Positions 1 through 23,247 of a stretch of DNA of 64,000 nucleotides are shown here, in pieces (position 1 is the first letter of the stretch; each line of letters opens with the position of its first letter). The notes below the pieces were generated by a model. That model was not told the origin of the DNA and made no database searches. It saw only the letters and a list, made by a program, of their open reading frames with translations. Origin of the DNA: Mugil cephalus. Lineage: Eukaryota; Chordata; Actinopteri; Mugiliformes; Mugilidae. Made by a program: the position numbers and the translations under genes. The DNA lies in assembly GCF_022458985.1 (NCBI RefSeq), contig NC_061785.1, forward strand, positions 1,295,816-1,359,815. The letters are read 5' to 3'.

Positions 1-1368
1 TCAAACTGAAACCTGAAGCCGGACTCTCTCCAGGCTTCAGGTGAAGCTCCTCGACGTGGCTTTTTATGCACGACTGGACCCTGAAGGATCTAAAGTGACC
101 CCCTAGGACTGGAGTACTGGTTCCACCGGCCAAGTCCTTTAAGGAGATGGAAGGTGAATGAGTTCAGTGATCAAACAAACGACGGAGTTTGAGTCTCTGG
201 TGAATTCAAGGTTTTTTTAACCTCAGAAGATGATCTCAGCTTCTCGGTATTTTAGATCATTGCTTGGATTCTGCAGCCGAGGCCGTTGGAGATCCTACAA
301 CAACGATGGGTCCTGGTTTGGCTGCAGAGGAACTTGGACGTTTTCTTCTTTTCCTGCATTATTGAACGCCACCTTGGATCCACAGAAATGTGAAACCAAA
401 CCAATGGTTTGTAGCAAAAGTGACCCAGAAATGAGTTGGTGACTGGATGTGCAGAAAGCAGCAAATGGGAAACGACTGGAGGTGACACTGGTCCAGTCCT
501 TGAACCAGAGAAACCAACAGAAGCTGAGAATCTGTTCAATGATCAGTCAACAGGTTTGTTCCTGCGTCCGGAATAATCCAGGGACAATCTCTGAACATCA
601 ATCCCTGGTGCATTCATGATAACTTTTGGAGATCCTACACCAATGATGGATCCTGGTTTGGCTGCAGACGAACTTTAGGTTTATCTCTACAGAAATGTGC
701 CGACACTGACGACGTGTTTGAACAATGAAGCACTTTGGTTTACGTCCTATCAGATGCTGCAACACTTAACGCTGACATTCAACCAGAAATTGCATTTTTT
801 TTCTCGTCATTTAATTGTTAAGAAACACGGGAACACAAACAGGTTCTAGATGCATTCGTCCAAACATCCAAACAAATATCCACATTATATGAAATCCCTA
901 CCACAAAATAAAAGATACAAGGTGTTGCATTTAGTCCATGGTCTGCTAAAAAAAAAGTTCCCAAGATCTCCTCCCGTCTTCCACTTAGCCTTCAGTCTGC
1001 AGAGCACAGCGTCCTAGGATTCATCCACTCAGATTAGCTTCTCTCTGGAAGCTGGAATCAGGCCCACGATGACAGAAAGTTTTCTTTTAGATTCATGTGG
1101 TAATTGTTGCCCTAACCCTAGTGGACACAGAGCAGGAGTCAGGGGGACTGTTGAGCCAGACTATTCACTCAGGAAGTCAACAACCTTTGCCCAAAATGGA
1201 GCCACTAACTTCCACTCCCCCATACAGAGCAAAAAAGTTCCCAATCCTGTTTTATGTTTCCAACACTTTCATTCTGTGTCGTCTCACGGGGGTTTGTTAA
1301 TACCTGGGTAACTTCTTAAACCTGTCAATGAAGCTACTGGAGTATCTGGACTGGACTTTTATCTGTAG
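1..1368. other. Non-genic stretch with a duplicated segment
   Basis: I see no convincing coding exon here. Bases about 286-340 and 626-680 are imperfect copies of each other at an offset of 340, both containing the run gatcctac followed by tcctggtttggctgcag. This suggests an old local duplication. The remaining sequence is unremarkable, AT-leaning, and has no recognised transposon ends. Confidence 0.4.
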
Positions 1369-1732
1369 GTGCTTCCCAGAGGAACGGACTATGCTGGAAA
1401 CCAGAACCCTGAAGGGACCCAAAGACCCCAAGCAGATCTTTGAGGTGACGACTTTGTTGGAATTAACACAAAGTTGTAATTTGTAACTCTGCCAACAAAA
1501 GAATAAACTGGTAAAGGCTTGAGATGAACCAGTGGAAGCCCTCTGCTCCTGTCAGGTGTCCGTCATCACTGGCCGACCTTTGACCCCTCAGAGGACGATC
1601 ATTCTGCTTCTCTGTCTGAACGCTGGCATCTGGACGAAGGGTTCAAAGTCCAGGAGAAACTCTGAGAGTTTGAAAGACAAACTTGAGGTCACCGTGATGC
1701 CTTCACTTCTCGAGGACGATGAAGACTTTTAA
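1369..1732 (+). CDS. Possible last two exons of an unrecognised gene
   Basis: Two open segments fit as terminal exons. The first is 1369-1444, with acceptor ctgtag and donor gag|gtgacg; it is open in only one frame (residues CFPEERTMLETRTLKG and onward). The second is 1556-1732, with acceptor cctgtcag, ending in TAA at 1730. The exon junction keeps phase 0, the protein ends in an acidic LLEDDEDF tail, and an AATAAA signal follows at 2105-2110. I do not recognise the family. A different frame of the second segment is also open (it contains HHWPTFDPSEDD), which weakens the call. Upstream exons would lie left of the window. This is an inference from splice signals only. Confidence 0.28.
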
Positions 1733-2104
1733 ACTTTCCTTTTTTGTCATTCTTTACTTTGTATATCTCTGAACTGCATGAGAACTGATGACGTTTGCAC
1801 ATGTTTCCAAGACTTCCTACGTGTTTTTGCACATAAACACTCAACAGACACGTCCACGACTTTAATTTCTCATCAGCTGTTTGGTCTGAAGGCGTCTGAG
1901 GCCGAGGATGTTTCACATTTACAGACAGCTTTTTCAGTCTTTAACTATTAGTGACTCAGATTAGTCAAACCTCTCGTGTCAGAGACGCCATCTCCTCGAG
2001 CCAAAAAGACACGTCAACATTCCCAAAGAAGACGTTTGACATATAAAAGGTTTTAAATCGACTTAAAGGTATCGACTTCACAGATTTGTTCTCATGTCTT
2101 TATG

Positions 2105-2110
2105 AATAAA
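2105..2110 (+). promoter_or_regulatory. Candidate poly(A) signal AATAAA
   Basis: An AATAAA hexamer lies about 375 bases after the stop of the putative terminal exon at 1556-1732, within AT-rich sequence. The position fits a 3' UTR of ordinary length. Such hexamers are common by chance in AT-rich DNA. Confidence 0.25.
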
Positions 2111-3201
2111 GTTATTATTATTAGTTATTGCACAACTTGTTTCTACAGTTAAATGAGGAACTGTTAACAACGACTAAGAAAAACTTCCAAAATTCAAAAA
2201 TCCTCATCACAGGAAGAGACACCATCATGCTAATGCTAAGTCTAGTGGGCTAAACCTTGGGTTGCTAACTGATTTTTTTATTTTATTTTATTTTTTGCTA
2301 TATTCACTTGCTAATATTAGCAACCAATAGTTAACACTAGGCGCAGACTGCAGGAGTTTCAGTTCAGTTCATTAACACCCTCCTGAAAATCTGCTAGTGT
2401 GACATGTTTACAGATACTGATTGAATAATCGAAGGTAAATCACATCCTGATTAAATCAAACAGAGCCAAACATTTACCAGGTGAATGTTTTATTCTTTAC
2501 GTGGAGGATGATTAAATCCTCTACTGACCTGAATCAAACATTTCTGAAGAACCTCTGATTTTCCCGGTTATAAACTTATTCAACACTGTTTGTGACAAGC
2601 AGCTGAAACAGGAAATCAAACACATGATAACCGCATGCGTTCAGAAACTCCACGTGGAATGTTGAGCTGAGGTAGATGTGCAATCTTTGAGGTTCGTTTT
2701 TACTTCCACAGAGAAAAACTTTGTATTTATGACGTATTTTGTGGCTTTTTTGGCAAAAGCTCCTGATAATTGTTTAACTTAAAACAACTTTTGTGCACGC
2801 CGTCTGTTTTTTGCTGTGAAATCTTTTGGAGAAACTGTCGGTGATGTGATTTCTGCATGACAACAGTGGTTTGTGATGTTCTCACCACCCGGGGGCTGAA
2901 TACAGATGAGACGGTTTAAGGTCTGGAGGCTGGAGCAAAACGACAAATAATTGGCTTTTAAAGTTGATTTCATCTCGTAAAGACTCTTAATTCACCTCAT
3001 AACTCCAACCAGGAAGTATCAAGCGCCTTTCAAAATAAAGAACTGATGCTGCAAAATAAAATTACCCCTAAAATATTATTTAATTAAAAAAAAAAAGGAA
3101 AAAAAAAAGATCGTTTGGACCAGAAGGAGAAAACTTCACATTTATGTTGATGGGTTTATGTAACACTGATTTATTTGTATATATTGGTAATACAGTGCTT
3201 T

Positions 3202-3260
3202 CTATTATTATTATTATTATTATTATTATTATCATTATTATTATTATTATTATTATTATT
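3202..3260. repeat. (ATT)n microsatellite
   Basis: Nearly perfect trinucleotide run of about 59 bases with one interruption (atc). Confidence 0.95.
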
Positions 3261-3845
3261 GTCTGCCATGGTAGCTGAGTTCAGTTCAAAAAGCTTTATG
3301 GTCATGACTGTTAAACAAACAAAGAAAGAAAACTTTTGCCAAAGCGTTTGGACGTGTTTAAAAATAAAAAGTTGTTAATAAAAAAAGACTTGACATTGTT
3401 CCTTATTTGTTTGAAGCATATTCATGAAAAGCATCTCTGCTTCTGCTGCAGTACCACTCTCAACCTGAACTCAAGTGATGCGCTGATGGGGGCGCTGTTT
3501 TGCAATAAATAAAGGATGGTGACAGAAGAAACAAAACAATTAATCGGAAATATTATGTTATTAAAAATGCGAACGCTTCACGATTTCGCGTGTCATCTTT
3601 CAAGTATCTTCTCAGGTTTGTAAAGGGACTCAGTCAGACTGCAGTCAAGGACAGGGTTTCATCTCTGGGAGGATTATGACAGGAAGAACTGAACAGTAGA
3701 AAGAATCCTGGACACTAATAAACGCTCCCTCCCAGACCTCCGTGATCCGGGTCCTTATTTCAGGATTCATCTCATTTATGTCTGAGCTTTCTGAGCTGAA
3801 AGGGATTGTGGGAAACCAGCCCACAATTTAATATATGGTACACTG

Positions 3846-3926
3846 AATATAATATAATATAATATAATATAATATAATATAATATAATATAATATAATAT
3901 AATATAATATAATATAATATAATATA
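3846..3926. repeat. (AATAT)n pentanucleotide microsatellite
   Basis: About 16 perfect copies of a five-base unit. Confidence 0.95.
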
Positions 3927-4569
3927 AACCATTTTGTAGTTTCACCAATTGGCCTCTAGGTGTCAATGTGTCACCGCCCAATACGGAAGTGGAGGCGCTG
4001 CTGAACGTAGGTGAGACGTTGCTTTTAAAATGTGACAATTTAAAGTTTCTTTGCTTTCTGGCGAACTTTAAAAGTCTTCCACTGACCTCAGTTTGTTTTT
4101 CTAAATCTAGAGACTTCGGTGAGATGTTCGGCTCACACAGATGACACAAACAACAGCATTATATTCTGTTAAATTTAAAGTATATCGATCAATAGAAAAC
4201 GCGAGCTGAAAAACAAAACATTTTTTTTTTGCTTTAAATGTCGTGAGTCTAGTTTTATTTATCGGCCGATTTCATGAAAACATCTACAATTATTTAGTCA
4301 AAGACTTAGCTGTTGTGATAAATACTTAAATTCATATATTTAAATGGAGCCTGGTTGGGAAACAGAAAAACAAAGAATTCATTTAAAAACTATTTTAGTT
4401 CTGATTTAATATTATTAATTTAATATTATTTTAAATGGTTCACTGTTTAATGAATGAATGAACTCAAACATCGTCTGATATTATATATCATGCTTTACTT
4501 TTATGTATTTAGTCGAGGAAACAGGACAGAGCAGGAAGATGATGAGCTACTTTAATTAAAACCAGTTCA

Positions 4570-4857
4570 CTCTGCTTCTGCTCCTTCATCCTGGTTATTT
4601 TACTCCTCTTTATTCTTCTTTTCTTCATTCTCCTCCTCTTCATCCTCCTTCTTCATCTCCTCCCCTTCATCCTTCTCTTCCTCCTCTTCTTTTTCTTCTC
4701 TTCCTCCTCCTCTTCTCCTCTCCCTCCTCTTCCTTTTCTCCTCTTCCTTTTCTCCTCTTCCTCCTCCTCTTCTCCTCTCCCTCCTCTTCTGTGTTCTCCT
4801 CCTCTTTCTTCTCTCTGCTCTTCCTCCTCCTCCCCTTCTCCTCCTTCTCCTCCTGTT
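4570..4857. repeat. Polypyrimidine (CCT/CTT-rich) tract
   Basis: About 290 bases almost free of purines on the plus strand, made of irregular cctcctctt-type words. Tracts of this kind can form triplex (H-DNA) structures. It lies about 0.5-1 kb upstream of the fam13c start codon. Confidence 0.85.
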
Positions 4858-5085
4858 TTCTATCTGATCACATCATTAAACTCTGGGTGTGAGGAGAAGC
4901 ACGTAGCTGCACCTCCTTCCTCCCTCCCTCCTCTTCCTCCGTCCTCCATTTTTATGAATGAGAATCACACACACAATGACGTCAGCAAAAGGCCCCGCCC
5001 CCTCTGATGCGGGAAAAACCTCACGATCAGAAAGAGAGAGAGAGAGGGAGAGAGGCATCCTCATGTTCTCCATATGTCTCTCGCC

Positions 5086-5116
5086 CTCCTCCTCCTCCTC
5101 CTCCTCCTCCTCCTCC
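5086..5116. repeat. (CTC)n microsatellite
   Basis: About ten trinucleotide copies shortly before the inferred fam13c 5' UTR. A GA run lies at about 5030-5053. Confidence 0.9.
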
Positions 5117-5262
5117 ATCCTGTTACCACCTCCCTTCTTCAGGGCTGGAGGATGAGTAATCCAGGGTGGGAGGGAGGATACCAACATCATCACCACCACC
5201 ATCATCATCAGCCGTGAACGTGCAGAAGAAGAAGGATGAAAATTTAAAAGCTCTGTGTGGAC

Positions 5263-5637
5263 GGACCTGGATAATTCCTGGACTGGCTGAGGGAGTATTT
5301 ATTTAAGTGGAACAGGCTAAACCCTGGAGCCGGAGGGAGAGGGGGAGGATCATTCCCAACGTGGAGCGGACCTGGCTAATATCTGAGGAGAGCTGGACCA
5401 GAAGGATTCACAGCACGGTACCAGACTAGTTCATGGGCAGTGAGGCTGTGTGACTCATCCACCGGGTTGTGGAAGGAGGAGACTACTTCCTGAACATCAG
5501 GTCTTTTTTCTTCTCTCCTGAGACTGGGACCTGGATAATACCTGGAGTGACTGATCCATACATACATATACATATATCTATACATATATCGCTGGGTGGA
5601 CTCCTCCTGGGACCTGGTTAATCTCTGGATCAGTGGC
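5263..5637 (+). promoter_or_regulatory. fam13c: Inferred fam13c 5' leader with a recurring motif
   Basis: The sequence before the ATG at 5638 is purine-rich, continuous with the first exon, and contains four related words of the form ggacctgg-N-taat-NN-ctg at about 5263, 5368, 5527 and 5610. I place it in the 5' leader because no acceptor site is needed before the ATG. The transcription start is not visible from the sequence. Upstream ORFs are present. Confidence 0.35.
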
Positions 5638-15687
<10,050 letters not shown>

Positions 15688-16027
15688 GGAAACCTCTCAG
15701 TCCTGACGCGTCCTCAGAGACTTCCTCTACAGTTTTCTCTTCTTCTTCTTCTTCTTCTTCTGCTGTAAACCCAGCAAACTGTAAATCTTCATCCAGCCAG
15801 AGCCCCGACTTATCTCTGCTGGTCTAAAATGAAACCTACCAGCTCCTCTGTCGTTTTGTACATCTGTATTTATTCCATGTCTGTTTTCTATGAACCAAAT
15901 GAGTCTGAGTCCGACTGAAAGCACTTTAAAATGTTGGGGAGCTGCTTCCGTTAAAAGAAAAACCACAAAGAATCTCAAGAGTCAATGTTCTGTCATCTCA
16001 AAAAACCTCATGAAGCAATAAGAGGTA

Positions 16028-16033
16028 AATAAA
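16028..16033 (+). promoter_or_regulatory. fam13c: Candidate fam13c poly(A) signal
   Basis: AATAAA about 340 bases after the fam13c stop codon, in plain 3' UTR-like sequence. Other signals further on are possible. Confidence 0.35.
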
Positions 16034-17100
16034 CTGAAGTTAGCTAGCGTAGCATAGCCACCACATTATGAGGAGTTTCAGCCCAAAAAAAGACCAAAAC
16101 TGCTCCAGTTCAAAGTCTACAGTGTTTCAGTGGTGGAGACGTTTCTCTGGAGCCAGCTTTATGAAATTCTTTTTGCTTAGATTTTTTGAAGACAGCAAAA
16201 AAAAAAAAAAAAAAATCTAAACAAGAAACAGACGTTTTAGTCTTTTAAGATGAGTTTAAGGAGGTGAACACTGTTCAGGTGAAGGAGCTGACGACGTTCA
16301 GTCTTGAATGTGAGTGCAGAGAGATGCATCTGTATTTATATCGGAGCACTTTAAGTTAGAAAGAAAAGGAGTTTTTATGTTTTATCCAAAGTGTTAATAT
16401 GCAACATGTTCTGTACTCGGAGGTAAAAGCTTCAGGGTCCGGTTCCTAAATGTTCTCAGAGCAAAGAGTTTCTCCTAGAGGCCAAACTGTAAGAACATTA
16501 AACTAGAACCCTGATGTTTTCTCAGTTGTTCCTAGATGGAGGTAAAGATGAAAGGTTCCTAAAGAAGGTTCTGCAGTGAGATGTGCTGAGAGCAGGGAGG
16601 AGAACTTTAAGAGGCTTAGAGAGGAGAACATGGTGGAAAGAAGAGGAGGAGAGATATTCTCCAAACACTGAATGATTGGATCGAGCAGGAATCCAACCCC
16701 TGAGACATTTTACCTGGTTAATACCACATGGATGAAGAGCAACAATGGTTTTAAAGTAGATCTGCTATTTATTTAACAGAGACTGAAGGAAGGAAGGAAG
16801 GAAGGAAGGAAGGAAGGAAACAGACTTAAAGAAGTAAGGAAGGAAACAGATTTTAAGGAAGGATGGACGGGGTAATTATTTCTAAAGCTTCAGTCTTCAT
16901 AGAGATCAGATTCTAGGATTCAGTCTATGAGATGTGACTCCATTCTATGACATCAGCACCAGAAGCTTTTAGGATCAATGAAATGATGCCTCATACGTAG
17001 CAACTGGCTCAACCACACCTCACTGACATCACTCCTTCATCAAATGTCCTGGAGTCACTCCTCTGACCAGACTCCTCCAGCCTCAGCTAGGAGCTACACC

Positions 17101-17174
17101 AGAGGACCTGGAGGAGGACCTGGAGGAGGATCTGGAGGAGGACCTGGAGGAGGACCTGGAGGAGGACCTGGAGG
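17101..17174. repeat. 12-bp tandem array (ggacctggagga)
   Basis: Six imperfect copies. A (GGAA)n run lies at 16789-16818 nearby. Confidence 0.9.
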
Positions 17175-17657
17175 AATACTGGCCCAGATGTTTGCATCAG
17201 AACATCTGCTGTAGATAAATGTTTGCATCATGGATAAAGATAAAGTCATGATAAAGTCACCTGAGCCCCTGGAGATGAATAATCTGGACCAGACTGTGAA
17301 GAAACATGTGTGTTTAATGACCATGAACAGAATCCAGCCTCTATACAATAATCTATACGCTGTCCTCTAGGAACCAGATCCGTGTTCCTTATCAAACATT
17401 GTCGGTGTGTCGTCATGAACCGAAGCTCAACATCCTGCTGAGGTTTAAACCTGTTGAATGCTGAGTGCACGTCAATGTTCACACCTTATCCTGACTCTGC
17501 TGTGATGATAATTAATGTCCTCGTGTTGTGTAATTCTGTCAGACAGATTTCTATACAGACCACTTTCAAATAAATATTTTTGCTATTTACAGAATTTTGT
17601 CATTTTCTTAGTATTTTAAGTCAAATTTAGTTTTTTTTTAATTGAGTGTTGATCCGT

Positions 17658-20600
17658 TCACTGATGATAGAAGCTGGCAGTGACCCTGAACTCATTGGAT
17701 GATCCTCGATAGGGAGTGATGACGGGTTTCAAGCCTTTCATCTGTTTGTAGTGTCCAGAGTGTCGTATCCTGTAGGAGCCGCTGGGGGCCGACAGGGGGA
17801 TGTGCCACTCGATGGTGGCGTTATTCTGACGGTTCGAACCTTTCAGCCAATGAAACCTGCAGCAGCAGAGAGAGGAGACATCAGGACTCAGATACGTTTA
17901 AACCTTTGATTCATGTTTAGTTTTCAGGTCGGTCACAGTGAGACTAAGTTCAGACCTCACATCAACATTACCACGTGTTCTCCTTCCTTCCTTCCTTCCT
18001 TCCTTCCTTCCTTCCTTCCTTCCTTCCTTCCTTCCTTCCTTCACTCACCCTTTCCTTCCAGCCTTCCCATTTGTCCTCCCTCCCTCCGTCAATCAAATGT
18101 GTCAGGATGGCCGAGCGGTCTAAGGCACTGCGCTCAGGTCGCAGTCTCCCCTGGAGGCGTGGGTTCGAATCCCACTTCTGACATAATTTTAGTCTACGGC
18201 TGAAGTTCCTTGATGCTTCTTTCTTTCCTTCTTTATCTAAAATAACTAAAGTCGGAAATAAAGAGGAACTTAATGTTTCTTTCCAGCTTGTTTCTAACTC
18301 TGGATCATCTCCCAACTCTTATTTAATTAACACAGGAGCTTAGAGATGGATCGGGTGGGATCAGATCTGAACGTGAGGTCTGAATATTTTCTCTTCACCG
18401 ACAAACTAACCTACCTGGTCTCCCATGATGCATCTGTGTGGACAACCTCCCAGGTTTCTGTTGTGCTGTCAAAAATCTCCACAGTAACAAAAGTTCTATC
18501 CCTCTGCAATGATTCAAAATGTCAGAGTCGAAGGAAACGAAGAAATAAATAAACTGAGGGATAAAAAGATAATAAAGACTTTTACGATATCTCCAGAGTG
18601 TCTGGGGTTTCCTGCTACAAACGTGACCGAAGCAACATCACCCTGAAAAACACATTAAAAATATATTTGTTCTCATAAAAACAGCAGAATATCATCAGCA
18701 TATGGATGAATTCAAGTAGCTTGTTCTATTAGTTTTTATTAGTTCACAGTGGCAGTAGCTGTAAATGAGTTTCAGCAAATTACTTCTATTCCAACTTTCA
18801 TCTTGTGGATACTTTGCTCTGTGTAAAATAACAATTAATATGTCTACCGGTCTATAAACGGGATGAACTTGCTGCAGGACGTCTCCAAAGTTGGTGTTTG
18901 GTGGTTTTTTGTCAACGGCTGCAGAGGACATCAGATTAAGAGGATTGTCAAAGAAGGGAGGCTGAGGGCCGGCCGGCAGCTCAGACACTCGGTCCTGAAA
19001 ACAAAAGTATCACAGTTAGACTTCCAATAAAAGTTAATTTTTCTCTGATTGTGTTTGTTGGAGCTATTTGTTATTCGTTTGTAATCTTGAATACATATTT
19101 TAAAGTCACTCCATTGGTCACCTGTCAGCCAAAGAACAGATTTTAAAAATATTTTATTATTTTTTAAAGTTCTAAATGGCCTTGGTCCACCTTATCTGTC
19201 TGACATGCTCAAAATATATGTGCCTCCAAAATCCTCAGATTCAGATCTCCTGCTTTTTGTTTATTATGGTCCAGTCTACCTGAGGGTCTCAGGAGATCTA
19301 ATTCTGCTGGAACTTTCAAACGAAATCTTAAGACACACTTTTTCACCATTGCTTTCGCTTGAAATATGTTTTTATTTACTTATGTTTTTATTGTTATTCA
19401 TGCTTTTATTTTGCTGGTTTTTATTAAGCATTTTATATCTTGTTTTTATTTCTATCAAATGTCTTGATTGACTTTTCTGATATTAGCATTTCAGTTTATT
19501 TTGATTACTTTTTAGTGCTTTTATTTTGAAGGTATCAGGTAACTGGGGTACACCAGGTGAGGTTATAAATAGAGGAAGAAAGGGACGGGTGAACCAGGCA
19601 CTAGGAAGGGTTCTAGTTTTATTTTATTTTTATTTTTTTTGCTTGGACATTGTACATTTTTCTCTATTCCTGCCTGATTTAAATCCCCGAGTGCCTCAGT
19701 GACCGTTTGATTTGAATTTAGTTTGTTTTTGAAGTATTTTTCATTATCTTCTTAAATAGTTTGAGACAAATAGCCACTTAAATGTTCATCAGTATGTTGA
19801 TTATTTAAATTCCCCACATGGATTAAAGACGTAGCATCCAGTCTCACCTGAGCGATGGCTCTGGCCAGGCCTCTGAACTTCTGCAGGTACGCACTGAGCG
19901 TGTGCGGACCAAAGATGGTGGAGGCTCCTTCATAACGCTGCACCTGAAAAACAAATGTAAAATATAAATGTCTGTTCAGCCCACATCATGCATAGTTTTA
20001 ATTTAATATGGGACATCTGGGACATTGTTCTGATTATACAGTTTCTAAACACTACACTTCCCATGATCCTCAGCTGCACTGTACCTGGTACTCTTCATAG
20101 GTGGTGATGTAGTGAGTGTAGACGTTACTGAGGCCAGCGATCACCACCTCCGTGTCTTTGAACGCCCCCTCAGACTGAAGCTCCTGGTAATAACATGGTA
20201 ACAACACGGTAACAACACGCTAATAACGCACAGTAATGTCACATGATGTGTCACAGGTGTTGAAGTTTGTGTTCATGTTCTCACCTGTTTGACAGCTTCT
20301 CGTAACCTCCGGCCTGACATGGTGCTGTAAATACAAAGCACTGTCAGGATCATGTTAGCTGGGTTGTTATTAGCTGTTATGCTATTAACATTAGTATTAT
20401 TATTAGCAGTCTTGTTATTGTAATTAGCAGGACTTCCTAGCCCTCTAAAGAGTTGAACCTTTTCTTATTTTAACTTGTTATTGTAATGTATTTAGTTATT
20501 ATTTGTGGTGTTGGTAGGAACTTGTTACGTCATTTCTCCAGGAACCGCTACGACCGCTACAGATCCGACGGTGATGATCTGGACGTCGATGATCTGGGGA

Positions 20601-23247
20601 TGCCAAGGCAGAGGCCAGTTCATCTGCACACACCGACACAAGCAAAGACTGTTACCAAACATTAACATCAGCAGACAACTAATATTATATAGTTTTTTTA
20701 GCAGCCTCACCTCCCCTGTGCTGAACAGGATCGGTTTAGGATGATGGCATTCCTGTGTCTCATTGGACGGCGCTCCCACTAGAGCGTCTCGGATCCCGTC
20801 CCAGAACGGGTCTCCTTCCACGGCGCCTTCACGATAAGACATACGGGTTTATTAAATTAGAAAGTGATGCAGTGGAGTTACAGCAGGATGTGAGTAGAGT
20901 GACAATAGAATCACCCTGAGTGAAGTTCAGGTCTCCTCCTCCATCTGTTGTTCCTGCTGCAAAACTGTGGCCCAGAGCTGGTTTACATGTCCTCACCTGA
21001 CAAAGACATGGTGCAAACACTTCATATTATTATTACAATTTATAAAATAACCCCAGAAATATTAATTAAATGTTGATACAACGTAACATTCAAACAATTA
21101 TCAAATCTACTAAAAATACAAAAACACAGTATTAAAATAACTGAAAAACTGAAGTAAAATAAAAATATTTGTAAAATAGTACTAAGCCATTCAGATTTCC
21201 AAATTTTAATATAAAACACTAAAAAGAGTGAATAAATAAAATATCAGACAAATCTGAACAAATATTTAACAGATGTTACAATATGACTTTTACAAATAAA
21301 AGACTTAAATCTTATCTATCTAAGATCAACAACAACAACTGGTCTACACAACACATCAATATGGTGCTAACATGTTATATTTTATTATAAATATTATTAC
21401 TATGAATAAATTAATCCCAGAAATATTAAACAAATGTCGATTCAACAAAACCTACAAAAAACCTACAAAAACAAAATATTAAAATGTTGACATGACATTA
21501 GTAACCAAATTTATCCAGAACATAACACAACATAAAACACTTTAAAGAGGGATAATCCATAAAAAATCCGTCTCTTTTTCTTGGCTTTTCATACCATGTA
21601 GGTTGTTCATTTTATGTGTGCAGATATTTTATCAGGGATGGACTGTCTATTATGTTTTACTGTGCTTTATCTTTATTATTTTTATGTTTTTTATTATGTT
21701 TTATTGAGTCTATCTTACTGTATGGCACGTTGGAAAATACCTCTGTGTTTATTTAAAATTGAGCTTCATAAATGGAGTGGATTAATTTGGAAAAATATTT
21801 TTTAAAAATGTTAAAATATGACTTTTATAAATCTTATCTTACTTAAGATCTGAATACATTTTAATAAAATGCCAAAAAACTAAATAAAATAAAATAAAAT
21901 TGCCTAAATATAACTAAATATAATAAACCGGAAAACTATCAATGATATGTTTGCTGGACGTCTGATCCAGATCCTGTGATTAAGTTAATTAATTAAACAA
22001 ATAAATAAAATTATATAAAGTCTGTGTGCTGACCGTGTGAGTGTCGTTGATCTGGATCGTCACGTCCGTCATGTTGACCCACTGATGAGCAGAGTAAATG
22101 GAGCCGGTCACCTCCTCCACTGCATTAACGTACAGCTCCTGTAGGGGGCAGCGGCACAAACTCACAGTCAGAGGTTCACATCCTGTTCACCTCAAAGATC
22201 CTCCTGACGTCAACCACCCAGGACCCAGAACCGTGGACATTAGACATGGACATTAGACATGGACGTATGGAGGAAACGAGATCTGGTCCTCATAAACCTG
22301 TCCACAGTCAGACCCCTCACAACGTCCCCGTAAACCTGTCCACAGTCAGACCCCTCACAACGTCCCCGCAAACCTGTCCACAGTCAGACCCCTCACAACG
22401 TCCCCGCAAACCAGTCCACAGTCAGACCCCTCACAACGTCCCCGTAAACCTGTCCACAGTCAGACCCCTCACAACGTCCCCGTAAACCTGTCCACAGTCA
22501 GACCCCTCACAACGTCCCCGCAAACCAGTCCACAGTCAGACCCCTCACAACGTCCCCGTAAACCTGTCCACAGTCAGACCCCTCACAACATCCCCGCAAA
22601 CCTGTCCACAGTCAGACCCCTCACAACGTCCCCGCAAACCTGTCTACAGTCAGACCCCTCACAACGTCCCCGTAAACCTGTCCACAGTCAGACCCCTCAC
22701 AACGTCCCCGCAAACCAGTCCACAGTCAGACCCCTCACAACGTCCCCGCAAACCAGTCCACAGTCAGACCCCTCACAAAGTCCCCGTAAACCTGTCCACA
22801 GTCAGACCCCTCACAACGTCCCCGTAAACCTGTCCACAGTCAGACCCCTCACAACGTCCCCCAAACCTGTCCACAGTCAGACCCTCACAACGTCCCCGTA
22901 AACCTGTCCACAGTCAGACCCCTCACAACGTCCCCGCAAACCTGTCCACAGTCAGACCCCTCACAACGTCCCCGCAAACCTGTCCACAGTCAGACCCCTC
23001 ACAACGTCCCCGTAAACCAGTCCACAGTCAGACCCCTCACAACGTCCCCGCAAACCTGTCCACAGTCAGACCCCTCACAACGTCCCCGCAAACCTGTCCA
23101 CAGTCAGACCCCTCACAACGTCCCCGCAAACCTGTCCACAGTCAGACCCCTCTCAACGTCCCCGTAAACCAGTCCACAGTCAGACCCCTCACAACGTCCC
23201 CGTAAACCTGTCTACAGTCAGACCAGGGGCCCCACAATAGATGGATG

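Larger units (their letters stand above)
2111..5200. other. Intergenic region upstream of fam13c
   Basis: No coding exon is supported. It holds an (ATT)n run (3202-3260), a five-base (AATAT)n array (3846-3926), a 290-base C/T-rich tract (4570-4857) and short GA and CTC runs just before the inferred 5' end of fam13c. ORFs through these tracts are low-complexity translations. Confidence 0.6.
15688..17657. other. fam13c 3' UTR and fam13c-asah2 intergenic region
   Basis: No coding exon seen. It contains a TTC run near 15736, an AATAAA at 16028-16033 that could end fam13c transcripts, a GGAA run (16789-16818) and a 12-base minisatellite (17101-17174). The asah2 3' UTR must lie in its right part, as the two genes converge here. 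Confidence 0.6.

Noticed and set aside
4876..5208. Glu- and Met-rich minus-strand ORF upstream of fam13c
   Set aside because: It reads through CTC and GA simple repeats and has no recognisable domain.
22297..23222. Regular 38-bp direct repeats that could suggest a CRISPR array
   Set aside because: The copies are contiguous with no unique spacers, and the context is a vertebrate gene intron. It is a minisatellite.
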